Positions 31,362 through 42,900 are shown, counted from the stretch's first letter. The stretch is 61,580 nucleotides of DNA from an uncultured Pseudoalteromonas sp. (GCA_947493455.1 CANLRB010000025.1:1-61580), one strand, 5' to 3'. The notes: a model not told the origin generated them from the sequence alone. A program made the numbers and translations.

Positions 31362-32243
31362 ATGTTCGAAGTTGTAAGGCCAACGAGCACATTAAAAATT
31401 ACGCAAACAGTTAAGTTGGGTAAGGTAGTCAGTGCAAACTATGTATTGTCGTTATTATTGTTGTTTGTATCGTTATTTTTATTAACACTTGCCACTAAGA
31501 GCTATGCCGATGAAGGCCAAAGCGGTCGATTTGTTCATTACACATTAGAATATCCGCCCTATTGGCAAATAGATAATAATCAACTTACCGGCTTGCACTA
31601 TCGAATGTCTAAAGTCATTTACGAGGCAGCAAAGCTCGACGTCGATTTTATGGTTTTGCCCTACGCGAGGATCGTGTCAAAAATAAGCGAAAAACAAACT
31701 CAGTTATTTGCCTATGGCGCTGAAAACAAAAGCCCCGATCATATACTCTACCCAATACCGCCAACGGTAATTTCGTTGCGCGCATACTCAATTTTAAAAA
31801 CACCACCCAAATCAATACATGAATTTGAAGGAAGTCGCATAGCCGTGATCAGAGGGTTTCCACTGCATCATTTTTCAAAAATACTAGACGACGACAAATT
31901 TACCACTGTACAGCTAAACAACATTGATTCCGCCCTGTCGTTTTTATTAAAAGGCCGTGCCGACTACCTAATTACCTTACACGACCCATTTTTAGATGTA
32001 ATGTCATCAAATCGCTACAATAGTTCAAAATTCTATGACCGGGAATTATATCAGCTCGATGGCTACCCAATTGTGATCAATAAACACAACCCACATTCCA
32101 AACTATTATTTAATAAAATACAGCAAGCCTATATCGAATTAACAAAGCAAGGCGTGTTGACCTACAAAAATAAGCGTTTACTCCTTAGCGATGACACATT
32201 GAATAACCCGATGCCTAATAGTTTGCCACGAACTCACCATTAA
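31362..32243 (+). CDS. orphan periplasmic solute-binding protein (SBP_bac_3-like)
   Basis: Protein of 293 residues. A long N-terminal region leads to a membrane segment LSLLLLFVSLFLLTLA and a likely cleavage site after KSYA. The mature part looks like family 3 extracellular binding proteins (FVHYTLEYPPYWQIDNNQLTGLHYRM, then IAVIRGFPLHH). No transporter genes are adjacent, as is common for the many orphan members in Alteromonadales. The ligand is unknown. Confidence 0.75.
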   Translation: MFEVVRPTSTLKITQTVKLGKVVSANYVLSLLLLFVSLFLLTLATKSYADEGQSGRFVHYTLEYPPYWQIDNNQLTGLHYRMSKVIYEAAKLDVDFMVLPYARIVSKISEKQTQLFAYGAENKSPDHILYPIPPTVISLRAYSILKTPPKSIHEFEGSRIAVIRGFPLHHFSKILDDDKFTTVQLNNIDSALSFLLKGRADYLITLHDPFLDVMSSNRYNSSKFYDRELYQLDGYPIVINKHNPHSKLLFNKIQQAYIELTKQGVLTYKNKRLLLSDDTLNNPMPNSLPRTHH

Positions 32244-32343
32244 TTTACTCACGCGCAATTAAATAAAGTGATGCATTACGCATGTAACTCGTTCTATAAT
32301 CTCGGTAAATAAGAAAACTAAAATATGATGAGTTCTCAGGAAC

Positions 32344-33735
32344 ATGGAAATTTCACTCGGCACTATTCAGGAGCTAGCACCTGATCAAGCCTCTCTTACT
32401 GCCGCTAAAAAACTATTAAAACCAGCGAAATGGCCCGTTTTAGGTCAATCAAGTGCAAACAATACAATTTGGGGTGAGTGTCAGGGTTCAGGGTCCAAGC
32501 CTTACTACACAGTTGCAGATGTTTGTGATCATGGCTACAAATGCACCTGCCCTTCACGTAAATTCCCATGCAAACATGTACTGGCTTTGCTCTGGCAGTT
32601 TTCTGATACACCAACCTCGTTTTCAGAAACAGATGCTCCGCAATGGGTTATTGAATGGCTTGGTCGCACTAAGCGCACAACAACAACCGCTGCGAACAAA
32701 GAGAATCCTTCGCAAACCGATAAAAATATCAATGCGCTTGATGTTTCATCAACGCCCATCAGCGCCGAAGACCTCGCTAAAAAACAAGCCGCACAGGCAA
32801 AACGGACAGCTTCAAATAAAGCGAAAACCGACACAGCTATAAATGACGGTTTACTCGAATTTCAGCAGTGGCTAGATGATCAGTTAGTCAATGGAATTAG
32901 CGAATTTATAAAAGAAATCAAAGATCGCTGTCGACGCATTGCTGCGCGTTTAGTCGATGCAAAAGCAACAAATATGGCGGCTCGCATAGATGAATTCCCA
33001 GCTAAAATATTACCCTTGCCTGCGCACTTACAACCTGATGCGGTCTATCAAGAGCTAGGTAAATTAGCCCTATTAAGTGAGGCGTGGTTTACTAATTGCG
33101 ACGATGTTGATGTTCGCCGTGCAATCATTTCTGCAGAAACTCGTGAACAGGTACTGTCCGACCCGCAGTCACTTAAAGTAAACGGCTTATGGCAAACCGT
33201 TGGTGAACGAATCGAAACACGAAGAAACGGGCTCATTGCGCACTCTAAATGGCTCGTCAACCTAAATGGCGAATCTCCCCAACCGGCACTACTACTCGAT
33301 TTCTACCCGGCATCATCAGGTTACAAGCGCCAGGTAGAAAGTATTGGTCGAATAATTGAAGGGGATGTAATTTTTTACCCTGCAAAACTTCCGATGCGTG
33401 CGCTATTAGGTCAATTCAAAGTGGTCGACGATGACAGCATTGTGTCATCAAACAAAGAAACAAACAGTTTGCAACACCTCCAACATCAGCTCACTACCTA
33501 CCCTTGGATAGAACAAATGCCAGCCATGCTCGGCCAAGGCAAGGTCTTTCAAGATAAGCAAAATCGATTTTGGTGGTCATCACACAATAATAGTTTAACT
33601 TTTGCATTAACAAATCAACAAATTAACCCGATAATTCCGGGAAGCGCACTCGATGCCGCATTTATCGTATCTAATGGTAATGAAGCCGAATTACTCAGTG
33701 CAAAAACTAAAAATTGGGGAGTAATTGCATGTTAA
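32344..33735 (+). CDS. SWIM zinc-finger protein
   Basis: First gene of a five-gene operon. The 463-residue protein has a SWIM finger C-T-C-P...C-K-H at C67, C69, C76 and H78 (CTCPSRKFPCKH). A Lys/Ala-rich linker and a larger domain of unknown function follow. SWIM fingers bind DNA or proteins. Together with the MoxR and VWA genes downstream this is a recurrent gene set in bacteria. Its stop overlaps the next start. Confidence 0.85.
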   Translation: MEISLGTIQELAPDQASLTAAKKLLKPAKWPVLGQSSANNTIWGECQGSGSKPYYTVADVCDHGYKCTCPSRKFPCKHVLALLWQFSDTPTSFSETDAPQWVIEWLGRTKRTTTTAANKENPSQTDKNINALDVSSTPISAEDLAKKQAAQAKRTASNKAKTDTAINDGLLEFQQWLDDQLVNGISEFIKEIKDRCRRIAARLVDAKATNMAARIDEFPAKILPLPAHLQPDAVYQELGKLALLSEAWFTNCDDVDVRRAIISAETREQVLSDPQSLKVNGLWQTVGERIETRRNGLIAHSKWLVNLNGESPQPALLLDFYPASSGYKRQVESIGRIIEGDVIFYPAKLPMRALLGQFKVVDDDSIVSSNKETNSLQHLQHQLTTYPWIEQMPAMLGQGKVFQDKQNRFWWSSHNNSLTFALTNQQINPIIPGSALDAAFIVSNGNEAELLSAKTKNWGVIAC

Positions 33736-35228
33736 ATCAAATACAGCAAGAGCTCACGCTCATTGATTCATTATTAAAGCGCTGGTTAGTGGGTGGAGCG
33801 ATCAATATAACCGCAGATTGCATTCCTCACAGCTGGCAACTAGAAACAAGTAATTTAACACAAAGCGAACTGCGCCGCTGCGCCCTCATTTTAGCGAGCC
33901 AACAACGTCATTGGCTGCTAAGTCATGAAGTGCCAGAACAAGGTAACGAGCAACCCTTACTCCCTAAATTATCTTTGCCGTGCCTTAGTCATACTAATCG
34001 CGTGCTTTTTTGTAAAAGCTTGGCACTGGTGCAAAGTCACGGATTTAGCATCAAACAGCTATTAAACTTGCTCACTAATCGTGGTTTTTGCGCACACCCA
34101 TCTGATTGGCTGCCAAACAAAAACGACGACGTGCCGACTGAGTATTGGCCTTGGAGCCTGTGGGTTGCCAACCAAACTCAGGCGCATTTAGCATCGGAAA
34201 TAGAAGCACTCTCATGTGACAATTGGCCGCATTATTTGCCCGCGCAAAGAGTGTCTATGTTAACTAACATGCGCCTAGAAAAGCCGCAGCACGCGCTTGC
34301 TATCATAGAGCAATGTATTGGCGATGAGGCCGCTGAAAAAAGAGTGAAAATAGTTGAAACGCTCGCAATAAATTTATCAGAGCACGATAAACCCTTTTTA
34401 GAAAGCATGTTACAAAATCGCTCGCAAAAAGTGGTCGCTGTCGCTCAAAAGCTGCTTAGTCGCCTTAATAGTCACGTTAATTCAAGCCCGAGTAAAGACC
34501 AAATTGATATGGCCACAGAACTCGTTGATTGGCTTGAAGTCACATCTAGCGGCTTAATTCGCAAAACAACGCACATTAAACCAAAGCAGCTAAAAAGCAA
34601 AAAACAGCAAGCATTGCGCTCAGAATGGTTAGAACAAGTCTCACTCAATGCATTAGCTAATGCGCTAACGATTGATTTAAAAACCCTAATTTCGGGTTGG
34701 CAATTTGACCAATTTAGAGAGTACGACAACTTAAGCTTTATTGAAAACCTCACGCAAACGCTGCCCGATGACTATGTGCATATTTTATTATCATCATTGC
34801 TCAGCGACGCGGTTACGCCATGCTTTCGCTTTATTGAGTGCGTATTACCTCGTTTAGACCAACCACAACGTGAAGAGCTCATGATAAAACTACTTAACGA
34901 CGAAAAAGCGCAGCTTAGTTTTTCCGATTGTTTAACGTTTATTGAGCAACCAAATACACGCTTAGATTGGCAGCAAATAAAAACTAGTGCAGCGTGGCAA
35001 GTGCTACTAAGCGATATTAAAGACCAATTAACCGACGCCAGTTACATTGAAAGCTACCACAGCACACGTGGGCTGGTGGCGCTTGGACTTTGTGTCGACG
35101 CCAACTGCGCTCAACAAATATTAAACGCCTTGATAGAAATCGGCGCAATGAATACCGATCCGATTCTGGATACAATCAAATTAAACATTCAATTATCACA
35201 CCCGGCACCAGTTCAGGTTAAACCTTAA
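33729..35228 (+). CDS. DUF5691-like helical-repeat protein
   Basis: Protein of 499 residues, largely helical, with HEAT-like stretches (for example KRVKIVETLAINLSEHDKPFLESML). Its position matches DUF5691 proteins found between SWIM and MoxR genes; I assign it mainly on context. ATG 33729 follows ggggag and overlaps the upstream stop by 7 bp. A TTG at 33714 lies inside the Shine-Dalgarno region. Confidence 0.6.
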   Translation: MLNQIQQELTLIDSLLKRWLVGGAINITADCIPHSWQLETSNLTQSELRRCALILASQQRHWLLSHEVPEQGNEQPLLPKLSLPCLSHTNRVLFCKSLALVQSHGFSIKQLLNLLTNRGFCAHPSDWLPNKNDDVPTEYWPWSLWVANQTQAHLASEIEALSCDNWPHYLPAQRVSMLTNMRLEKPQHALAIIEQCIGDEAAEKRVKIVETLAINLSEHDKPFLESMLQNRSQKVVAVAQKLLSRLNSHVNSSPSKDQIDMATELVDWLEVTSSGLIRKTTHIKPKQLKSKKQQALRSEWLEQVSLNALANALTIDLKTLISGWQFDQFREYDNLSFIENLTQTLPDDYVHILLSSLLSDAVTPCFRFIECVLPRLDQPQREELMIKLLNDEKAQLSFSDCLTFIEQPNTRLDWQQIKTSAAWQVLLSDIKDQLTDASYIESYHSTRGLVALGLCVDANCAQQILNALIEIGAMNTDPILDTIKLNIQLSHPAPVQVKP

Positions 35229-35240
35229 AAGGAAATTAAA

Positions 35241-36320
35241 ATGAGTGATATTCTTCGTCTACCTGCAGAAACAATATATCAAGCCGAATTAGACGCGCTC
35301 AAAGCAGAAGATGTTGGCCATAAACCTGAAAACTGGGCGTTAACACCTCAGGCTGTCGTTACCTATCTCATGGGTGGAAAAACGAAAGACGGGATGACAA
35401 TTAGTGCAAAATATATTGGTAATCGCCGTCTAATCGAAACCGCAGTCGCGACACTTGCAACCGACCGCGCACTCTTATTATTGGGTGTACCCGGCACCGC
35501 AAAATCTTGGGTATCAGAGCACCTGGCTGCGGGCATATGCGGCAATAGTACACAAGTCATCCAATGTACGGCCGGTACTGATGAAAACCAAATCCGATAC
35601 GGCTGGAACTACGCTCAGCTTTTAGCAAATGGTCCAAGCCGCGAAGCACTGGTACCCACTCCACTCTATCGAGCCATGGAATCTGGCACCTTGTGTCGTT
35701 TAGAAGAGTTAACCCGCATGGGATCCGATGTGCAAGATACACTAATTACGGTGCTCTCTGAAAAAATGCTGCCGATCCCAGAGCTTAACGACGCTGTTTA
35801 CGCACAAAAAGGATTTAATATTATTGCCACGGCAAATAACCGAGACAAAGGAGTGAATGAGTTATCATCTGCATTGAAACGTCGCTTTAATGTTGTGGTC
35901 CTGCCGTTACCAGATGACATGGAACAAGAAGTCTCAATTATTGCCAAAAGAGTCAATGAAATGAGTGCTAACTTAGATCTGCCAGTTGCAAAAGATACCC
36001 AACAGGAGATTGAGAAAGTCGTCACCATGTTCAGAGAATTGCGCGGCGGAGAAACACTCGACGGTAAAATAACACTTAAAACACCTACCGGAAATTTATC
36101 GACCGCAGAGGCAATCGCAGTTATGGTTGGCGGTTTAAGCCAAGCAAATTGGTTTGGCAACGGCACCCTAAATGCCGAAGGCCTTGCCAGTAACTTAGTG
36201 GGCGCTATCGTTAAAGATCCGGTACAAGATAAAGCTGTTTTAGAAGAGTACTTAGAAACCGTATTGAAAAAGCGCTCAGGCTACGCAGATTATTATAAGA
36301 TTATCAACGAAGTACTATAG
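35241..36320 (+). CDS. MoxR-type AAA+ ATPase
   Basis: AAA+ protein of 359 residues. Walker A is GVPGTAKS (82-89), the Walker B-like segment is LCRLEELTRM, and the sensor/arginine-finger region is SSALKRRFNVVVLPLP. MoxR proteins act as chaperones that remodel or activate partners through VWA proteins, and such a gene is encoded two genes downstream. A strong Shine-Dalgarno (aaaagga) precedes ATG 35241. Confidence 0.92.
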   Translation: MSDILRLPAETIYQAELDALKAEDVGHKPENWALTPQAVVTYLMGGKTKDGMTISAKYIGNRRLIETAVATLATDRALLLLGVPGTAKSWVSEHLAAGICGNSTQVIQCTAGTDENQIRYGWNYAQLLANGPSREALVPTPLYRAMESGTLCRLEELTRMGSDVQDTLITVLSEKMLPIPELNDAVYAQKGFNIIATANNRDKGVNELSSALKRRFNVVVLPLPDDMEQEVSIIAKRVNEMSANLDLPVAKDTQQEIEKVVTMFRELRGGETLDGKITLKTPTGNLSTAEAIAVMVGGLSQANWFGNGTLNAEGLASNLVGAIVKDPVQDKAVLEEYLETVLKKRSGYADYYKIINEVL

Positions 36321-36329
36321 GGCTTGGCC

Positions 36330-38675
36330 ATGTCGAACATCCATTACTTTGGTATTCGCCATCATGGGCCCGGTTCGAGTAAACGAGTATTAGCAGCGCT
36401 GCAAGAATTAAATCCCAGCTGCGTACTTATCGAAGGGCCGACTGACTGCTCTGAGCTATTGCCACTGCTTTCATCGAACGATATGCGTTTACCCGTGGCA
36501 TTACTCGCCTATGCACAAGCTGATGCTAACGCCAGTATTTTTTACCCATTTGCTGAGTTTTCACCAGAATACCAAGCAACGTTGTACGCGATGCAAAACA
36601 AGGTAGATTTAGCCTTTATTGATATTCCGGTCAATATTCTATTAGCCCAACAATTGGCTGAACAAGAACACGTAACTAAACTCAGTGAAGACGCTGAAGA
36701 CAACGAAGAAGACAACGAAGACACACATAACAATAATGCGTCGTCAGACAAAGACAACATCGCAAATAGCCACGAGCTAGAAACTCCACCCGTGCTCCGT
36801 GATCCTATCGGACAATTGGCACAATTAGCCGGATACGAAGACGGCGAAGCATGGTGGAACGATTTGATTGAGCAAAATGCTTCAACCGATAGCGAACTTT
36901 TCGAAACCATCGAAAAAGCGATGCAGTCACTACGTCAAAGTGTGTGCGCTGAACATCCTGCCTTGCAGCGTGACTTGGTGCGCGAAGCCTACATGCGACT
37001 TGAAATCGCGAAAGCAAAGAAAACCGCAACGGGTCCTATCGCTGTCGTTTGCGGTGCCTGGCATGTACCCGCTCTAAAAGAAAAGCACACCGCTAAAAGT
37101 GATCGCGAATTAGTCAAAACGTTGCCAGCAAAGCTCTCTGCCAAAAAAGTAAGAGCAACCTGGGTTCCTTGGACATCAGCAAGACTATCAAGTGCGTCAG
37201 GCTATGGCGCAGGCGTTGACGCGCCCATGTGGTACTTACATCTTTGGCAACAGCAAAAAAATGAGCAAGCAATCGCTCTTTGGCTTACTAACATTGCTCG
37301 TCAATTGCGTACTCATGGTCATATTGTTTCTACCGCATCAGTTATTGAAGCGACACGTTTATGCCAAACGTTAGCAGCCGTGCGTGGTCGCCCTAACACC
37401 GGGTTTGAAGAAGTTCGCGATGCGGTTATCGCCTGTTTATGCTTTGGTGAAAAAGCACTATGGCAACAAATTGAACAAACTATATTGCTCGGTGATCGCG
37501 TCGGTCAAATCCCGGCAAATGCGCCGTTAATTCCACTTATCGAAGACCTGCAACTGCAACAAAAAAAGTACAAATTAAAACCTCAGGCCCTACCATATGA
37601 GCTCTCCGTTGATTTACGTGCGAGTGCAGGGCTTGGCAAATCGACCTTGCTTCATCGCCTGAACATACTTGATATTCCTTGGGGGGTGATCGCAAATAGT
37701 GGCACAAGTCGTGGTACTTTTAGGGAAAAGTGGCAACTCGAATGGCAAGCTGAGTTTTCAGTAAAGTTAGTCGAGAACCTTGTTTATGGCAGTACCATTG
37801 AACAAGCGGCATCAAACAAAATAATCGAATTGATGACAGCAGAAAAAAGCCTCAGCAAATTAGCCGCCGCGGTCAGCCACTGCTTAGAGTCACAACTTAA
37901 CCACGCAGCAACCACGGGCATCAAACTGCTTGAAAAACAAGGCGCTCACACAAGTGATTGTATTGAGTTATTAGCCAGTATCGCGCCACTAATTGATGTC
38001 AGCCGGTATGGAACTGCTCGTAACCTATCGCTTGAACAAATTGACGAGTTGATCGAACGCTTAACAATTCAAGGGGCACTGTCTTTACCATACGCATGTC
38101 GCGCACTCAGTGACGATGAAGCATGGTATTACCGGAGCACGATAAGTGACGCCCACCAAGCTTTGCTTTTAACCGATTGGAGTAATGCTGTCGAATCGCA
38201 GTGGTGGCATGCGTTAGAGACGATAGTTGACAATAGCCAAAGCAATTTGCAAGTGGCCGGGTTGGCGTCACGCTTGCTCTACCAAGCACAGCGTCTTGCA
38301 AACGACGATCTCGAAGTATTACTCGGTAAAATGCTCAGCGCTGCCGTTAATCCTGCCGACGCGGCCAAATATTTTGATGGTTTTTTCAGTAATGCGGTCG
38401 ATCGACTGCTTTACGACGACGTTCTATTAAATGCAATTGAACATTGGCTAATTGGTTTAGATGAAGAATCTTTTATTGAGTTTTTGCCTTTATTTCGCCG
38501 TATATTTGCAGATTTAGACGCAATGGAGCGCAAACGCTTAATAGATAGAGTACTCACTGGTCGCGATACCACAAATCACAGCATGAGTGTGAATGAGCAA
38601 GCGCTGGCAACTTGGCCTCATCATCTCAATCGACTCTCTTCACTTTTAAAAAGGGACAAACAGTGGCAACAATAG
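36330..38675 (+). CDS. DUF5682 family protein
   Basis: Protein of 781 residues starting MSNIHYFGIRHHGPGSS...VLIEGPTD, the hallmark N-terminus of DUF5682 (GIRHHGPGS and IEGP). The middle has GPIAVVCGAWHVPAL, which recalls the His motif of TraB/EreA/ChaN-like enzymes, so a catalytic role is possible. A low-complexity acidic insert lies near residues 110-140 (DAEDNEEDNEDTH). ATG 36330 is preferred over TTG 36324 by spacing to the Shine-Dalgarno. The 3' end overlaps the VWA gene by 13 bp. Confidence 0.8.
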   Translation: MSNIHYFGIRHHGPGSSKRVLAALQELNPSCVLIEGPTDCSELLPLLSSNDMRLPVALLAYAQADANASIFYPFAEFSPEYQATLYAMQNKVDLAFIDIPVNILLAQQLAEQEHVTKLSEDAEDNEEDNEDTHNNNASSDKDNIANSHELETPPVLRDPIGQLAQLAGYEDGEAWWNDLIEQNASTDSELFETIEKAMQSLRQSVCAEHPALQRDLVREAYMRLEIAKAKKTATGPIAVVCGAWHVPALKEKHTAKSDRELVKTLPAKLSAKKVRATWVPWTSARLSSASGYGAGVDAPMWYLHLWQQQKNEQAIALWLTNIARQLRTHGHIVSTASVIEATRLCQTLAAVRGRPNTGFEEVRDAVIACLCFGEKALWQQIEQTILLGDRVGQIPANAPLIPLIEDLQLQQKKYKLKPQALPYELSVDLRASAGLGKSTLLHRLNILDIPWGVIANSGTSRGTFREKWQLEWQAEFSVKLVENLVYGSTIEQAASNKIIELMTAEKSLSKLAAAVSHCLESQLNHAATTGIKLLEKQGAHTSDCIELLASIAPLIDVSRYGTARNLSLEQIDELIERLTIQGALSLPYACRALSDDEAWYYRSTISDAHQALLLTDWSNAVESQWWHALETIVDNSQSNLQVAGLASRLLYQAQRLANDDLEVLLGKMLSAAVNPADAAKYFDGFFSNAVDRLLYDDVLLNAIEHWLIGLDEESFIEFLPLFRRIFADLDAMERKRLIDRVLTGRDTTNHSMSVNEQALATWPHHLNRLSSLLKRDKQWQQ

Positions 38676-39874
38676 AGCAGCGCAATGAATATGAGCAAAG
38701 TGAACCAGTACATGCCGATAGAGATCGCCGCTGGCGCCTAGTGCTCGGCGCTGAATCGGACGACAAATCGACGAGTTTATCGCAAAGCGACATGCGTCTG
38801 TCACGTGCACTAACGGCACTGTATGGCGGCGAAAATGATGACAAAAAAGGACGTGGTAGCTTGTCTCGCTCAGCACCTAAGGTGTCAAAGTGGCTCGGTG
38901 ATATCCGAGAGTTTTTTCCGTCAAGTGTCGTGCAAGTGGTACAAAGAGATGCGTTTGAGCGATTAGGACTCAAAGAAATGCTGATGGAGCCTGAGTTTTT
39001 ATCTGCCATCGAAGCGGACGTGCATTTAATCGCAGATTTAATCAGCTTACGTTCAATCATGCCTGAAAAAACAATTGATACGGCCCGTCAAGTTATCCAG
39101 CAAGTCGTTGATGAGCTAATGAAGCGTTTAGAGCAAAAAACCGCTGAGTCAATTCGCGGTGCGATAAATAAATCAAAAAAGACGTTTAGGCCGCGCTTTA
39201 ACGACATAGATTGGCACAGAACAATTCACGCCAACTTACGCCATTACCAAGCTGACTATAAAACCATCGTGCCAGATAAGCTGGTCGGTTTTATGCGTCA
39301 ACAACGACGTATCGTTGATTTAGACGAAGTAATTTTATGTGTTGACCAATCGGGCTCAATGGCTACATCTGTCGTATACAGCGCTATTTTTGCTGCAGTG
39401 ATGGCGTCAATCCCTGCGGTGAAAACAAGACTCATATGCTTTGATACCGCAGTCGTTGATATGACTGACGATCTAGAAGACCCTGTAAGTGTTTTGTTTG
39501 GCGTGCAACTTGGCGGCGGCACCGATATCAATCAAGCAATCGCTTATTGCGAAGATAAAATCGAACGCCCATCAAAAACACATTTAATCTTGATCACCGA
39601 TTTATATGAAGGCGGCGACGAAAAAGCGCTAAAGGCGCGTGTTGCAAATTTAATCAAACAAGATGTCAATGTAATCACCTTGCTCGCATTAAGTGACGAC
39701 GGTAAGCCATCATACGATAGCGCACTCGCCGCTGAATTCGCGACAATCGGCTCGCCCGTTTTCGCCTGTACGCCAGACCAATTTCCTGACCTAATGGCCA
39801 CCGCGCTAAAACGTGAAGATGTACTGGCCTGGGCCGCAGATCAAGATATTAAAGCAATCCGCGCGACCGAATAA
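38663..39874 (+). CDS. VWA-domain protein partnering MoxR
   Basis: Protein of 403 residues with a C-terminal von Willebrand A domain. The MIDAS residues are D228-x-S230-x-S232 (CVDQSGSM), Thr in GGGTDI and Asp in LITDLYEGG. All are intact, so metal-dependent binding is expected. A GTG start at 38663 behind agggac is chosen because the frame opens inside DUF5682 and the family begins about here. It is last gene of the operon, followed by a hairpin. Confidence 0.85.
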   Translation: MATIEQRNEYEQSEPVHADRDRRWRLVLGAESDDKSTSLSQSDMRLSRALTALYGGENDDKKGRGSLSRSAPKVSKWLGDIREFFPSSVVQVVQRDAFERLGLKEMLMEPEFLSAIEADVHLIADLISLRSIMPEKTIDTARQVIQQVVDELMKRLEQKTAESIRGAINKSKKTFRPRFNDIDWHRTIHANLRHYQADYKTIVPDKLVGFMRQQRRIVDLDEVILCVDQSGSMATSVVYSAIFAAVMASIPAVKTRLICFDTAVVDMTDDLEDPVSVLFGVQLGGGTDINQAIAYCEDKIERPSKTHLILITDLYEGGDEKALKARVANLIKQDVNVITLLALSDDGKPSYDSALAAEFATIGSPVFACTPDQFPDLMATALKREDVLAWAADQDIKAIRATE

Positions 39875-39904
39875 AACGATCGCGCAGTTGTAATAATTAA
39901 AAAA

Positions 39905-39930
39905 ATAAGCCGATGTAATCATCGGCTTAT
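39905..39930. terminator. terminator between convergent VWA and large envelope gene
   Basis: The 11-bp stem ataagccgatg/catcggcttat has a 4-nt loop. Reading the minus strand, a T-run follows, so it is a good terminator for the 1355-residue gene and probably also stops the VWA operon. Confidence 0.85.
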
Positions 39931-39937
39931 CACTTAT

Positions 39938-42900
39938 TTACTCATCATTTAATAACATATCAGCTTGCTTTGAACGCCAAAAACCTTGGCTACCCAATTG
40001 CTGCCAAGCCCACTTAAGCCAGTTTAACATTGAAAAACTAAGCCACATGACCCAAGCTAACATCACTGCTTTATACGCAACCATTGGAATTGAAAAAACG
40101 AGAATGTCAGGTGTTTGGCCATCACTGCGATCGCTAAACCAACGTAAATAATTAGCGTAAGAACCATTGCCCGTAATGCCCATTTCTGGCGCACTAAGCA
40201 AGCTCATTGGGATCACCAGTACAAGAGAAATAATCGATATCAGTGAAACAATAAAGAGCCCGAGTTGCGACGCATTAAAATAAATTCGACCGATATCCTT
40301 ACTACGGTATTTAGTCGCGCTCAACAACGCAAACCAAGTAACAAGCAAAATTAACACACCCCAATTATTTAAACTTAAACCAAGTCCAAGCAATAACCAT
40401 TGACTGACATTCAACGGCGAAAATGTTACCCGTGATAACAGTAGCGCAACAACTATAAACGCCAGCAGCTCTCCCCAATAAACAATGGCTGGGCCAAGCA
40501 CAGGACCACTGCTCCAAAGGACCCACCGATCACGATTAAGCGTTACATCTAGATTTATATTACTAATCGGCGCATTAAAATTAACCTTGGGTGCGTTAAG
40601 TAAATTGGGCGCGTCTTGTTTTTTACGCAGCGTAACCGCGACTTGGTGCTCACCGGGAGTGACTGGCAAAGATAATTGAGAGTCACTCATTTGTAAGTTA
40701 ATCAAGCGTTCATCAATTTTCACTTGCTGCAGCTCAAATTCGCTCGGTAATGAGATTGTATGCTCGCCCCCACGAGTACTGCGATATTTAAAATCGACAA
40801 TAAGTTCAACCGCACTTTTCGACTGCTCCAGTTGATACTGCACTTCGTCAAATGCCAACGTACGACCTTTAACACCATCAGGGCGAGAAATAACAATCTC
40901 TAACTTTTCTCCAGCTAACGGGTAGAATAAGTGAGAAAAATAGTCATCGTTCTCGCCATCAAACAACACGCTCGGTAGCCCATTAAATTCAACGTTCCAC
41001 GATGGGGTCGCAAGAATATTCCAATGCTCAACAATCGGTAAACTATCAGATGCTAATAACGCAATTTGCGATTTTTGATCTAAGATAGAATGCCAGCTTA
41101 TCGCGTCTTCTGTTGAGGGAATATTTACCTGAACAAACCCATCTTGTTGGTTAATGTTGCTGCTGGTTATATTCTCCCCAGCAAGGACCGGCACGTTGAC
41201 ATTAATAGAGCCTATCGCCGGCGCTATTCGTTCCACGTTCGTTCGTACGTACCAAAGCTTATCGATAACAATTGACCGCGTTACCCTGACAAACGGGCCC
41301 ACATTATATCGCTCCGACTCAGTTGAAGCCGCGCCCTGCTGCTGTACTTTCAATAACTCAAGTTCTCGACCCGTCATTTTTTGTTGTTGAATTCCCGCCA
41401 CATCCCAACCGGGCGAATGTATTTGCTTTATGACTCGTGGAATTGATTTGAAGCTAATTTCAAAAACATCAACGGCGGCCACAGGCCCGCTTAAAATAAC
41501 CTCGCTGACCCCTTTTGCAATCGGTGTATATACCCAGTTTCGCGATTTGTACATAAAGGCGTTTTGCTGATCGATTGTTACCGACTCAATGCGCCAAAAA
41601 TCAGCCCGAGGTAAGGCTACGGCCGTATCAGTCACAGCATCAATTGTGAGTGTTAAACGCAATTGATTTTCGACTAAATTGAGCTCTACACTTGAAATCG
41701 TTGCACAGCTTCCAGCACTACATAAAGGCGCTTCAGAAAGTCGCACAGCCAGTTCATCAAGCATCGCTTTATCTGGCATGTTTGCAGTCATTCCCTGTGG
41801 TGAATAAAGAAGTGTTGCACATAATATTAGGCAAATAGGCGCAGTATTAGCTGCATGCTTATTAACTCCAGCAAAAACACCGCGAACTTGCTCTTTTAAC
41901 AAAAAGCCGAGCCACAACAATAGCAATACAACACCCACTAATTTAACAGCTCGATATTGGTTTTTACTCAAAATCAACATCTGATAGGTTTGCCCTTTTT
42001 CTACTTGGCCACGCCATTCGATATAATGCGGCTGCCATGACCAATTAGGCACACCATTGCCCGCTTGCACGAGGGCATCTGATCGGTAGCGTTCAATAAT
42101 TAAGTCAGCTTGCTTAATGCGACTGCCAGTAATTTCAATACGTTCCACGTCAACACTCTCATCGAAAGATTGCTCCTTTTTTACCATTCTCAATTGTTGG
42201 TTTGGCACATTAATTTCATCAACTAGGCTGTAGCTCGGTTGCGCAAAATTCTCTATAACGTTCGTGTTATATACGTCATGCGCCAACTGAGGATGAACAA
42301 TCACCCGTAACTGCATCGCAACAAAAAATAAAATAGTGGCAATTGCCGCTATAATACTGACCAACCAATATGATTTAACAGTGCCACTTAATTTGGTAAA
42401 TGGCTGATACTGTTTAATGGCAATTGCCAAAACTAAGTTGAGCATGGCAATAATAGGCGCACCATGTTCCTGATAAATAAAAATAAGTGTCAGTAATGAG
42501 AGTATCCCAGCTACAGGCGATAGCATGCGGCCTACTAAAATCGACGAAAATAGCACAATAAAGAATGCCCAAATCCCCCAGTCGTCAAGCCAGCTGCTCG
42601 ACACACGATCTGCCCCAAAAACGGCAAATAAACGCTCACCCGGCGGTACATTCAATTCAACAGACACTATTTCGAACCGGCTTTGCCAACCCGTTGTGGG
42701 CAGTGTTGTAGCATCTGGAAGTTCAGCAAATGCGGTCACGTTTACTTCAGGGTAACGCGTTTCAACCCCTGTTTCGCCATTGCCTGTTGTGGTGATCAAC
42801 ATATTGCCATCAGCGTTTTCTGCCGCTTGCAATGTATATGGCTGCTCCATACTTAAACGCCAGCTATCAATCATTTGCCCCGTTATCGTATCTTTTATCG

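Noticed and set aside
31321-31377. Possible 18-residue leader peptide overlapping the binding-protein start
   Set aside because: The Shine-Dalgarno is too far, no conserved codon run is seen, and no attenuator hairpin follows.
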